Positions 1 through 9,932 of a stretch of 64,000 nucleotides of DNA are shown here, piece by piece. A model generated the notes under the pieces. That model did not search any database, was not told the origin of the DNA, and saw only the letters and a list, made by a program, of their open reading frames with translations. This DNA comes from Nigrospora sphaerica. Its lineage: Eukaryota > Ascomycota > Sordariomycetes > Amphisphaeriales > Apiosporaceae. The stretch covers positions 1,364,001 through 1,428,000 of the forward strand of contig JAGVVL010000002.1 in NCBI GenBank assembly GCA_018287875.1, written 5' to 3'. Position 1 is the first letter of the stretch. Every line of letters starts with the position of its first letter. Both the position numbers and the translations under genes were made by a program.

Positions 1-1144
1 AGCGGTGATCTTCCTGAAAAGTGACATCCTCCGGGGTGCCCCTGGACCCGAATGGAAGCGGCTCGGGGCGGAGTTTGGGGGGCAAGTCCCTTTCTAGTCA
101 AATATCCAGGGAAAAACCCATGGTTGATCACCACTGCCCTGGAGCCGACCCGGACGGTTCCCATCCCTACCATTCCCACAGGGCTGGGAACGTTGCATCA
201 ATGTCTCCCGGTCCCGCTTCTCGAACCGGGGGGTCTTCAGCTCAGCTGCTGCTTGCTTCACAAACTCGTCATTGTGCCGCCTATCAATGGGAACTATTTG
301 GGCACATCTTTGGCACGGCAGACATAGGACCCAGTTTTGGAGCGACTTAACAAGTCGCATCCACCAGTCTGCTCATGGTGGTCGCTGCTGTCTATTCCAG
401 TTCTAGAGGATCGACCTCACAACCGAGTTCTCCACTAGGCATCATTCCGTTAGGGATCCCCTATTCTGGTTTATGCTGACGAAAAGTTGGTAGGCCTATA
501 ACTTCACTTGAATTCATATTCAAGCCTTTGATTAATTATATGTTTTCCAAATATGACTTGTACGTAATGTATCCGAAGGGAGCTACTGTGGCACGGCTAT
601 TGGCCGGGAATGCGCAGGTGTGACTATGGATGTAAGTAAGAGGAAGAGGCCCAAGCCGAGTTCATCCTTACGTGGCGGTAGATCCGTGGAGGAGGCACCT
701 GCTGTTATTAGGGCGACCGTCTTTGATAGCAATGGCGATTGTTTAAAAGAATACGTTCTCGGCAAAGCGTAAACCCTACTAACACCCTACCCTACATAGG
801 CAATGTTCATAAGAATCACCGCGTTATGGTAAATGTAGGCTATTTTAGGACTCCTTGTATGTGACCCTGCATGTAGGAGAAGGCTGGTTCCTGTGAGCCT
901 GTGATGTTAGTGGAGAGGTGGTGTCGCCCTACGAACACACAGTACCTACGGGGGCCTGAAGCTGGAAGCGGTGCTGATGTCAGAATTTAGCGTCACCTAA
1001 ATAGGCAGGCGAGTGGCCTTTTGCCTCCCATGGCTGAGTCTTCTACATGGATATATAAAGACGTAGATTGCAGACGGCGATATATCTCTACGGTCAAGCC
1101 GAAACATCATCCTCGTGCCCCGGCGTGAGAGCACATTTTTGACC
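1..1144. other. Intergenic, upstream of beta-lactamase-like gene
   Basis: No convincing coding sequence is seen on either strand. Open frames here are short and carry no recognisable domain. The stretch from about 480 to 600 is AT-rich. The right end carries a TATA box, listed separately, for the gene starting at 1145. Confidence 0.5.
1052..1059 (+). promoter_or_regulatory. TATA box
   Basis: TATATAAA lies about 90 bp upstream of the ATG at 1145, a usual distance for a fungal core promoter. Function is inferred from position and sequence only. Confidence 0.5.
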
Positions 1145-2778
1145 ATGCCCGGCGGCGTACCAACGTGGAATACGGGCGCTCAATCTCCTTTCACGGACAA
1201 TGTAAAAGATTGTATCAACTCGATCTCGGAACACTATCGCCTTCCCAGTGTTTCAATTGGCACAATCAGCGGGACCGATGTGTACACGCATGTGGGTGAG
1301 CTTTGGGGGTGTTAGGCGAGTACTTACTCACATTTACCCAGGTGGTAGGAAATGCAAAGCTTGGCAAAGAGCCCGCCAAGGCCACTGAAGACACGCTTTA
1401 CTATATCGCGTCTTTGACTAAATCGTTTACTGCAACTTCTTTGCTTTCCGTCCTACGACAGCAACCACCGGGCCCGAGCCCCGTCACCCTGGAAACCAAA
1501 GTCGCGTCGATCATCCCCGACGAATTTGTGCTGCCTGACGAGTACAGTACGACGCATGCGACTATTGGCGATGCTGCGGGTCATCTCCTCGGCATAGGAA
1601 ATTACAACCTGACCTATGGTAGCCCGGGGTACGGAGTACGCGATGCCGTGGAGTCTCTGCGGAATCTTCCCATGGCGGGAGAACTTCGCCAGAAGCATCA
1701 TTATGCCAACTTGGGCTATATGGTTTTGCAGCGTACGATCGAGGCACTTACCAAGAGACGGATAGAGGACAGCCACAGACAACATATCTGGGAGCCGCTT
1801 TCCATGTCGTCCACGTACATCAAGCTGGATGACGCAATAAAGTCTGACAAACTGCTGGCAGATGGGTACTCGTGGGATCCCCTTTACGAGACCGTGCGGA
1901 AAGCGCCATACGCCGACGACTACCCTCTCGTGGGTGGCGGCGGCATTATTACTTCGCTCCGGGATCTGCTCCGTTACTTGTACGCCGTTATCCACCAGGA
2001 ACTGCCCGGGCTTGACGCCAAAGGCCATGCCGAGCTGTTCAAGCCGCGGGCCATCGATGCCGTTGATCCGCCCTATCCCTTCATGGCGACCTGGCTGTAC
2101 GCCCTTGGCTGGAATGTGGCCAGCTACCGCGGACACCGGCTCATCTGGCACAACGGGGGCATTACCGGCTTCGCCGCCAAGATGCTCTTTCTTCCCGACC
2201 TGGCGTGGGGTGTTGCCGTCCTGACCAACCTTGATCTGCCAGGCGCCTTCGCAAATGAGGCCATCTGCATGCGTCTGATGGACGACTTCCTGGGTGTACC
2301 CGCCCAGGAGCGGGCGGATGTTATCGCCATTTCGGACGCACGTCTAAAGGCCGCATCGGATCAATACCTCCAGACTAGGACTACGTTGTATCCCCGCGTC
2401 CCGGCTACCCCTGAGCCGCCCCCGGTGCCTCTCGCCGCGCTGGTCGGTTCGTACTGGCATCCTGGATATGGGACCATCGACCTGGGCCTATCGAGGCCAC
2501 CCGAGGGCGTGATGCCAGGCAAAAGCGAGCGCAGCAATACCGAAGAGGTCCTTCACGCCAAAGTCTCGAGGCTGATACCCATTCACATATACCTAGAGCA
2601 CATCACCGGCGGGGACTTCATAGCTTGGATGGGTACGCAGCCGGTCAGTCTGGCGGTTCGAAGTGGGCGCCGTGCGCAGTTTCTGGGGGGCGGAAACAAG
2701 GCGGTCCGATGGGTTGTCAATCTGGATCCCTTGTCCGACGAGGAACACATGACGGTTTCGTTTCAGAAGATTCGATAA
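1145..2778 (+). CDS. Beta-lactamase-family (class C-like) serine hydrolase
   Basis: Exons are 1145-1295 and 1349-2778; the intron runs GTGAGC...TAG and restores the frame exactly, giving 526 aa. The three motifs of the beta-lactamase/penicillin-binding transpeptidase fold are present: SLTK (Ser72, Lys75), YAN (Tyr169) and HNG (near residue 318), in the order seen in class C beta-lactamases and fungal esterases of this family. A C-terminal extension after about residue 400 resembles the lipocalin-like tail often attached to these enzymes. The start is the ATG at 1145, because the longer frame begins at GTG. There is no clear signal peptide, so a cytosolic enzyme is likely. Fungal relatives include esterases, transpeptidase-like proteins and secondary-metabolism hydrolases; the substrate cannot be told from sequence. 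Confidence 0.85.
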
Positions 2779-3455
2779 TGTTTACCTTGAGAGCATCTGC
2801 CTAGACAGACAATGAAGTTTTGAGGGGTACAATACCCCCACCGGTTTCGCTGTTGAGAGACCGTAACACGGTGTTCGTTTCCCAGCACACAGTCCTTTTT
2901 TGTTTCACTCGTCAAAAGCCACTTCGCCTCGAGGACAACACCATAGGCCACAACGAGGACGGCGATCAAAACCTACGGCTAGTCAATCGCATATAAAGTC
3001 ACATTCAGCCGCTGGCGAGTTGCCAAGCCGCCTTGGCAGTCTAAACTAGGGCGCTTCGTGTCCCGCTCTCCCGCATGGGCTCAGCCCACAACCCTGGGGT
3101 ACAGGACCCCTGATTGGCGTCAGCCAACAAGAACAAATCTGGTTCGAGCGCTGGGCATATTACTTAAGTGCCCAGAAGCGCCCGTGCTGCCAGGTCGCCG
3201 AAAGTCGCCGTTTACTGAGTCTTTGCGCCCCTGCACCTGGCCGCCTCTTCAATGTCGCAAAAAGTCTAGTGGCCGGAGCCTCTTCTGCCTCTGATGCTCT
3301 AGGTTCGGCCCCATCTATACAGATTTATCCATCCGTCAATCTCTTGCTATCAACGTCCGAGACTCCGCTTTCCAGGTCGGGGATCGCCATTGGCGTCCGG
3401 GAGGGAGAAAGGACCCTGAGAGTTCTGATTCCGTGCGGCGCCACTCGATTTGAGG
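2779..3455. other. Intergenic between beta-lactamase-like and acyltransferase genes
   Basis: Nothing with coding character is seen. It must hold the 3' end of the upstream gene and the promoter of the acyltransferase gene. No strong TATA box was noticed. Confidence 0.4.
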
Positions 3456-5010
3456 ATGACCCGCCCTGGCCGCCACGCCAACTCCATCCTCCCCTTTGCC
3501 GAGGGCGATCATCGGCAGCAACCGGACCCGGACGGCCATGAGCAGGCGTCAACCTCTCACGCCGGGCTCTGGGCCTGGGCGCCGTTCTGTCTCGCGGCGC
3601 CGCTTCATCGCACCGCCCGCGGGCTTCCCAAGCCTACGTCGACGACGTATCTGACCGGACTCCGCGGCGTCGCCTGCTTCTTCGTCTTCAACCACCACGT
3701 CTTGGACAAGCACTACCCGTGGATCTTCAGGCCCTACGAGGGCGAGAATGGCCACTTCCTGCAGTGGAACATGGTGAGGGTTTTCCACACGGGCAAAGGC
3801 ATGGTGTAAGTGAGCCCCCTTCCTTGTGGGACCGCGGCCCCGCTGACAAAACACCAGATGCGTCTTCTTCGCTCTGTCAGGCTTCGTGCTCTCGTACGCG
3901 CCGCTGCGTCTGATCAACGGCGGCCGGTCGGACCAGGCGGCGAACGATCTTCTGACCATGTTGTGCTCGGCCATGCTGCGGCGAGGCATCCGCCTCTTTA
4001 CGCCCATGCTGGCCGTTGTCGTTATGGCCGTGTTTTATTCGTGGTACGACCCGTCGTTCGACCTGGGCGGCTGGGCCGACGGCAACCCGACCTTTTATGC
4101 GCACCTCGGCAAGTACTGGACCAACTTTGTGGCCATCGTGAACCCGTACAACTGGAAGCTCATCTACCCGGACGGCTTCCGGGTCGCCTGGACCTTGGGG
4201 TACGAATTCCGCCTGTCCTTTGTCGTCTTCGCCGCGTGCGTGGCGACGTCCAAACTGGACACGTTGTGGCGCCGCCTGCTGGTCGCCACGTTTGCCCTCT
4301 GGTCTCTATACGCCGACCGGCGCTGGGACGTGGTATGCTTTCTCGGCGGGTTCCTTCTGGCGGATGCCCGCTTCACTCCGTCCTTCTTCGCGCCGAAAAC
4401 CAACCACGAACGGATCATGGTCACGGCGCTGGCCGTGCTGGCCGTCTTCACCGGCATCCTGCTCTGCAGCTTTCCCGAGGTCCATCCCGACCGGGTCCGG
4501 CCCTACGTGGCGCTCTGGCAATACACGCCCCGGTCGTGGAGAGGGCACACGCCGACCGAGAGCGGCTCGTCGTGGCTTTGGTTCTGGGGCAGTTTTGGCT
4601 CCCTCTTCCTGCTGTGGGGGCTGGAGCATCTCCCGTCGGCCCAGTCGTGCCTTTCGCACAAGGTAATCGTATACATGGGCGAGATCAGCTACGCCTTCTA
4701 CCTGCTTCATTTTCCCATCTACAAGACCGTCGGGCTTTGGACGCTGGCGTACTTCCGGGACGTCCTCGAGTGGTCGCCCAACGCGAGCTTCGTCGTCGCG
4801 TACTGCATCACCCTGGCAATGTCCGTGGTGATGGCCGACTACTTCTGGCGCTATGTCGACGAGAAGAGCGTTGCTCTCAGCAAGATGGTGGTGAAAGACT
4901 GGCTGGGTGTCGGGGCAGCGGCCAGGACAGGCCACGCCGAGCTGCGGCAATTGCAGACGCCAGGCCCGCTGGAGCAGCGCAGTGACGCACGGGAGCCCAA
5001 ACGCGAATAG
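3456..5010 (+). CDS. Acyltransferase 3 family multi-pass membrane protein
   Basis: Exons are 3456-3805 and 3858-5010, with a 52-nt intron (GTAAGT...CAG), giving 500 aa. About 70 N-terminal residues precede a conserved opening, YLTGLRGVACFFVFNHH, which matches the first membrane segment of acyltransferase_3 proteins and contains a histidine pair typical of the family active site. Right after the splice junction comes FFALSGFVLSY, another family hallmark, followed by several hydrophobic segments through residue 460. The family transfers acyl groups to membrane or extracellular acceptors; many fungal members are uncharacterised. The ATG at 3456 is used because the slightly longer frame begins at TTG. 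The N-terminus up to about residue 60 is poorly supported, so the true start could be later. Confidence 0.85.
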
Positions 5011-6387
5011 GGGGTCAAGCAGTCGGGATCTTCTCCGGTGCCTGCAGTAATGCCAACATCTCCAAAAAATGATTCGACGGATGACAATCCGATTGCCCTC
5101 GGGACCTTGCGCGTCCATGGTTGCTTTTCTTCACTTGAGCGTCGGTTTGAGTGATTGGCCCGCTTGACCACCAGGGGCCTTGCCCGCAGTCGAACCCCGC
5201 AGGGATATCCATACAAGCAAGCTCGTATCGCCCCGTTGATTGTCAAGATCAGCCGCAGGCACCAAAGCTTGGGCTCCGTAACGGGCCAGGCTCAAGGAGC
5301 CCTCGGGAACTTATTCATACGTTAAGGGAGCGGGACGAAGTCCCAGGGGTCAATAAACGGGCAGAGTCGGGCCATGCTCGAGTCCACCAATGAGATGTCC
5401 CTGAAAGCTAACTACGATGTATACTGGAGACTTACCCCAACCACGGACGCATACTACAGGTCCATACTTGGGGGAAACCCGGTTCGACCCCTAGCAGCCC
5501 GTTTGGTACACATTAAGGAGATGTGGCTCCGTAGGCAGCGTAAGGATGGTTCTGCGACAGGACGGCCCGGCACCCCCCCTGTCGTCTACACCTAATTGCC
5601 ACGCGATGGATAGCCAAGAGGCATGCAGGCTTGAACAGCATACCATCTGCACGTCGATCGTGAGGGGGTGGGGTAGGAGACTTTGGAGGCTTCGTATACT
5701 CTATGCGGCCCAATGGCGTCCCATACTGGTCCCCCTCGCCAACCCGCAACCCAACCTGCCAAACTCTCCTACCCATCGCACCACTGCCGGCGACGTCGGT
5801 GTACTTGGCTGCAGACAACATGATGCCATTTCGAAAGGGTTTTTTGACCCGCCCCCGCCTGCGGTAGTCCAATGGGGCACGTACCCAATGGCAATCATGC
5901 ACCCGTTCCATGTGATGCGTCTTTCCGGACAGTAACTCGCGATGCTGCACGGGGGGTTCTCCGCCCCGTCCCTTCATATGCTCGGAAGCCGTGGCTCCGC
6001 TGCGCCCGAAACGGCGACTCGATGCCGGACCCCCTGGTAAATCGAATCGACAATCCTCCGCAAACCGCCTCTTTTCCAGGGTCGCAACACGGACGACCTC
6101 CCATTGATGCAAAATCCTACGGTTGCGGTTAAGTTGACAGCCGTGCATCTGCACCCCGTCCCTCGAACATTCGTTGCCTCTGCGCCGACGGCGGGGAAAC
6201 GACTTCTCTACAGCCACCCCGGCAGGAACTTTCAAAGAAAGGGGGCGTCGGGGCTTATATATCCGAAGTTGGTTCCCGGAACCGACCTGAGAGGTCTTTG
6301 TGGGCTGCGGGCGTTACTGTTCGATTGACATCCACACGCTTTCCTGTCGCTCTCTCTCCCACCGTCGGCCGAACGCACACCGGCAAC
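5011..6387. other. Intergenic upstream of GH43 gene
   Basis: About 1.4 kb without a credible gene. Small overlapping frames occur on both strands but share no protein-like composition or domain. The right end serves as the GH43 promoter and contains the TATA-like element at 6255. Confidence 0.45.
6255..6262 (+). promoter_or_regulatory. TATA-like element of GH43 gene
   Basis: TTATATAT lies about 130 bp before the ATG at 6388. It is the only AT-rich octamer in a GC-rich leader, which supports a core promoter role. Confidence 0.45.
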
Positions 6388-7977
6388 ATGAGGATCTCCA
6401 GGGTTGCGCCCATGCTGGGCAGCGTCACCGCCGTGTCCCAGGGGCTTCTGTTCCTGGGCGCTTTGTTGGGCCAGGCCGGCATCGCCCGCGCCGACAACCC
6501 CATCGTACAAACCCTCTTCACCACCGACCCGGCGCCCATGGTCTCCGATGGCCGCATCTACGTCTTCACGGGCCACGACGAGGACGGCGCCACCAACTAC
6601 GTCATGCGTGACTGGCGTCTCTACTCGTCTTCGGACGTTGCCAACTGGCAGGACCACGGAGTCATGGCCGGCCTCAGCACGTTCAGCTGGGCCACCGCGA
6701 ACGCCTGGGCTCCCCAAGCGGTGGCCAGGAACGGCAAGTTCTACCTCTACGTGCCCGTCCGCCACAGCTCGGGCCAAATGGCCATCGGCGTGGCCGTGTC
6801 CAACAGCATCACGGGGCCGTGGAAGGACGCCCTGGGCAAGCCTCTGGTCCAGAACAACGAAATCGACCCGACCGTCTTCATCGACGACGACGGCCAGGCC
6901 TACCTCTACTGGGGCAACCCCAACCTGTCGTACGTCAAGCTGAACCAGGACATGATCTCGTACAGCGGCGGCATCGTCAAGACGCCGCTCACGGCGGCCG
7001 GCTTCGGCCAAAGGAACGGCAACGCCCAGCGGCCCACCATGTTCGAGGAGGGCCCGTGGCTTTACAAGCGCGGCAGCCTGTACTACATGGTCTATGCCGC
7101 CAACTGCTGCTCCGAGGACATCCGGTACTCGACCGGCCCGACGGCCACGGGGCCCTGGACGTACCGCGGCGTCATCATGTCGGCCCAGGGCAAGAGCTTC
7201 ACGAACCACCCGGGCGTCGTCGACTTCAAGAACTCGTCGTACTTTTTCTACCACAACGGCGCCCTGCCCGGGGGCAGCGGCTACCAGCGGTCCGTCTCGG
7301 TCGAGAAGTTCGCCTACAACGCCGACGGCACGATCCCGACGCTCCAGATGACGTCGGCGGGCCCGCCCCAGGTCGGCACGCTGGACCCCTACGTGCGGCA
7401 GGAGGCCGAGACCATCGCCTTCTCGTCGGGCGTCAAGACCGAGGTCTGCAGCGAGGGCGGCATGGACGTGACCAACATCAACAACGGCGACTACATCAAG
7501 GTCAAGGGCGTCGCCTTCGGCGCCGGCGGCGCCAAGACGTTCCGCGCGCGCGTCGCCTCGGCCGCCGGCGGCGGTAAGATCGAGCTGCGCCTCGGCAGCG
7601 CCTCGGGCACCCTCGTCGGCACCTGCACCGTCGCCGGCACCGGCGGCTGGCAGACCTGGACCACCGTCAGCTGCCCCGTCAGCGGCGCCGCCAACACCCA
7701 GGACCTCTTCCTGCGCTTCACCGGCGGCTCCGGCGCCCTGTTCAACGTCAACTGGTGGCAGTTCGACAACGGCAACTCCCAGGTAACCCCTACCGCCACC
7801 ACCGGCACCCCCCCGGCGACCACCCGGCCCCCGCTGACGACCACTACCAGTAACCCCAGTAACCCACAGTGTGCCGGCCTCTATGCCCAGTGTGGCGGTT
7901 CGGGATGGACCGGTCCTACGTGCTGTGCCCAGGGAGCCTGCAAGTTTTCCAACGAATGGTATTCGCAATGCCTGTGA
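6388..7977 (+). CDS. Secreted GH43 arabinofuranosidase/xylosidase with CBM6 and CBM1
   Basis: Single exon, 529 aa. The N-terminus is a signal peptide (about residues 1-35, hydrophobic core [10 protein letters not shown]). The GH43 catalytic module follows, with TTDPAPMV (catalytic base Asp), [12 protein letters not shown] (pKa-modulating Asp) and [10 protein letters not shown] (proton-donor Glu). Residues about 332-460 form a CBM6, starting at VRQEAET and ending at NVNWWQF. A Thr/Pro-rich linker leads to a C-terminal CBM1 (residues about 493-529) with the fungal pattern [13 protein letters not shown] and ending in QCL. The enzyme should act outside the cell on arabinoxylan side chains or xylo-oligosaccharides, tethered to cellulose by CBM1 and to xylan by CBM6. 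The ATG at 6388 is chosen because it begins the signal peptide; the frame is open upstream but has no better start. Confidence 0.95.
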   Translation: MRISRVAPMLGSVTAVSQGLLFLGALLGQAGIARADNPIVQTLFTTDPAPMVSDGRIYVFTGHDEDGATNYVMRDWRLYSSSDVANWQDHGVMAGLSTFSWATANAWAPQAVARNGKFYLYVPVRHSSGQMAIGVAVSNSITGPWKDALGKPLVQNNEIDPTVFIDDDGQAYLYWGNPNLSYVKLNQDMISYSGGIVKTPLTAAGFGQRNGNAQRPTMFEEGPWLYKRGSLYYMVYAANCCSEDIRYSTGPTATGPWTYRGVIMSAQGKSFTNHPGVVDFKNSSYFFYHNGALPGGSGYQRSVSVEKFAYNADGTIPTLQMTSAGPPQVGTLDPYVRQEAETIAFSSGVKTEVCSEGGMDVTNINNGDYIKVKGVAFGAGGAKTFRARVASAAGGGKIELRLGSASGTLVGTCTVAGTGGWQTWTTVSCPVSGAANTQDLFLRFTGGSGALFNVNWWQFDNGNSQVTPTATTGTPPATTRPPLTTTTSNPSNPQCAGLYAQCGGSGWTGPTCCAQGACKFSNEWYSQCL

Positions 7978-8310
7978 GGTGGGCCGACGAGCACCACGAA
8001 TACTTGGCCCATATCCCCGCTATGCTTTGACGGAACAGTTCGCTGGACGTTTGCCCCCGACTGGGTGCCATCGGCTCCGCGCCGCATCTCACGACAGTGG
8101 CGACGGGGATTTAGTGTATATAGTTTGCTTTTACAGGTACATAGTGTTTATGGTGATGAAATTTCAATTTTTCTATGTGGGTGCGATGGTGTGCCGCAGC
8201 AAAAGACCAGCATAATCGCGAAACGCCGTGACCCAAAGCCCGTCTAGCCCAACGCCAAGAACAACGCGACGGCCGCACCGTCAGCCGGTTTCCGCCGCCA
8301 AAACCCCGCA
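7978..8310. other. Convergent 3' intergenic region
   Basis: It lies between the ends of the GH43 gene and the minus-strand NAD(P)-binding gene. An AT-rich stretch around 8110-8180 is consistent with 3' UTR or polyadenylation sequence. No gene is seen. Confidence 0.45.
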
Positions 8311-9033
8311 TCACCACGTCAGCGAGACCATTTTGCCGGCGTAGCGCTCGTCGAACCGCAGGAGGAGGTTCTCGGCCACCCACTTGCCCGTGTCCTCCCT
8401 CGAGATGCTCCGGCCGATGGCGAGGACCTCGGGGCCCGTCTTTGGGTCTTCGACGCCGACGCGGACGGGCTTGTCCGTGGCGCCGTCGACGAGCAGGCTG
8501 GGGCGGACGACGACGAAGCGCTCGCCGCTCGCCGCGAGGGCGTCCTCCATGGCGACCTTGTCGGCGACGACGGCGCGGATGACGAGGCCGTACAGGGGCG
8601 CCATGTAGGCCGGGTAGTCGCGGCCGTGGCGCGAGGCGCCCGTGGTGCTGCAGGCGACGACGAGGGGCCGGCGGGCGGCGCCCGGGCCGTCGCCGAGACG
8701 CCGCAGCGCCGCCAGCAGCGTCGCCGCACCCTTCTCGCACACGTGCGCGTCGTCAAAGGCCAGGAAGCCCGTCATGACGGCGCCGATGGTCGTGACGACG
8801 GCATCGACGGGCCCGCCGTCGGCCGCCACGAGGCACCGCGCCACCGCCTCCTCGTCGTGCGCGTTGCCCTCGACGACGCGCAGGTTCGCCGGCGTCCCCG
8901 CCGGAAACAGCGCCGCCAGCTTGGCCGGCGTCCGGCACAGCGCAATGCACCGGTGCCCGGCGGCCAGGCTGTGCTTCAGCGCCGAGAGGCCGACGCCCGT
9001 GCTCGCGCCGAAAAAGGCAATGGTCTTGGACAT
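8311..9033 (-). CDS. NAD(P)-binding Rossmann protein (NmrA/SDR-like)
   Basis: Intronless, 240 aa, ATG at 9033. The protein opens with IAFFGASTGVG, a glycine-rich dinucleotide-binding loop after a short beta strand, and continues as an alternating Rossmann fold (LRVVEGNAHD, VVTTIGA, LVVACSTTGAS). This pattern matches the NAD(P)H-binding family related to NmrA and atypical short-chain dehydrogenases. The classical SDR YxxxK pair is not clearly placed: a YPAYMAPLYG segment is present without the lysine four residues on. It may therefore be a regulatory or flavin-reductase-like member rather than a classical dehydrogenase. Codon use is strongly GC-ending. The substrate is unknown. Confidence 0.8.
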   Translation of the reverse strand: MSKTIAFFGASTGVGLSALKHSLAAGHRCIALCRTPAKLAALFPAGTPANLRVVEGNAHDEEAVARCLVAADGGPVDAVVTTIGAVMTGFLAFDDAHVCEKGAATLLAALRRLGDGPGAARRPLVVACSTTGASRHGRDYPAYMAPLYGLVIRAVVADKVAMEDALAASGERFVVVRPSLLVDGATDKPVRVGVEDPKTGPEVLAIGRSISREDTGKWVAENLLLRFDERYAGKMVSLTW

Positions 9034-9932
9034 GATTGAGGTTGGGCGGATGGCACTTGCGGGTGCGTAGGTACAAGTATGGATGTGTAAGCGCTAGTAT
9101 GCGGTAAAGAGTGGTGATGGTAACTTCGGCTCGGTGTACTCGGTTTGTGCAACGTGCGGTTCGAATCGCTTGTGGCAGGCGGTGGTTTGATGAGGGCATG
9201 CTCCAAATATCCTGTATCATTAACGTTCGTCTTGTTCCTTTATATCCCGGTTTCTTTCCTCCGCTTGCAGGCCGGCTGTCAAGTTCTCGCGTGTTTCTCG
9301 GCAGCGGGGAGATTTCGGTAGCGCACGGTGGCGCTCCTTCGGCCAGGTGCTGCTGCTGACCACCTCGTCTTATTTTGGGATATGGCATCGGGGAGCCGGG
9401 GAAAGAGGCATTTCGACACTGAGATACCTGCCCCTGTTGATTGGAAATGACGCACACTTCAACGATCCTTCGAGTCCCCGCGGGTCTGAACGAAGCAGAG
9501 GTCTATTCCCAGACTAAATGCAGTAGATACTAGGTTCTTCACCCAGTATCCGGCTAGGGACTTACACGAGATAGCGCCAGTGCTCCAAGACCTGAGCTAC
9601 GAGACCTGAGCTCCCCCTGCCTTCCGCTCTCTTTCGGACATCCGTAGGATCGCATTTATTCAGCAGGACCCTGCACGCACCTGTCCTATCCATGGAGATA
9701 CGCCCTATATAATTTTGGCCACTTGATTCGGTGCAGGGCAGCTGAATATGGGAGGCGTGGTTGAGTCGGGCGGCGTCTTCGGGTCATTCGGGCAACCAAT
9801 GGTCCAGGCCATTTAGCGCCCTCGCCTACGTCGCCCAGGCGGCCGAGAAAAGCGCGAACATGTGCCGACACGGCCAACTCCTCCACGCCCTGTCCACCAC
9901 GCACTTCTTTTCGAGCGCTTCAAAGAGGCAGC
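9034..9932. other. Divergent promoter region before the Zn2Cys6 gene
   Basis: It separates the minus-strand NAD(P)-binding gene from the plus-strand regulator. TATATAA at 9706-9712 lies about 220 bp before the regulator ATG. No coding sequence is convincing. Confidence 0.45.

Noticed and set aside
3138..3160. tRNA-like GGTTCGA box
   Set aside because: Flanks do not pair into T, anticodon or acceptor stems. Similar isolated boxes near 5481 and 9160 were rejected for the same reason.
5374..5595. 73-codon ATG frame
   Set aside because: No domain and overlaps other frames; codon use is unlike the real genes.
6232..7968. 578-codon open frame antisense to the GH43 gene
   Set aside because: It is the mirror of a GC-ending codon pattern: Val/Gly/Ala/Arg-rich, with no domain, while the plus strand encodes an unmistakable GH43-CBM6-CBM1 protein.
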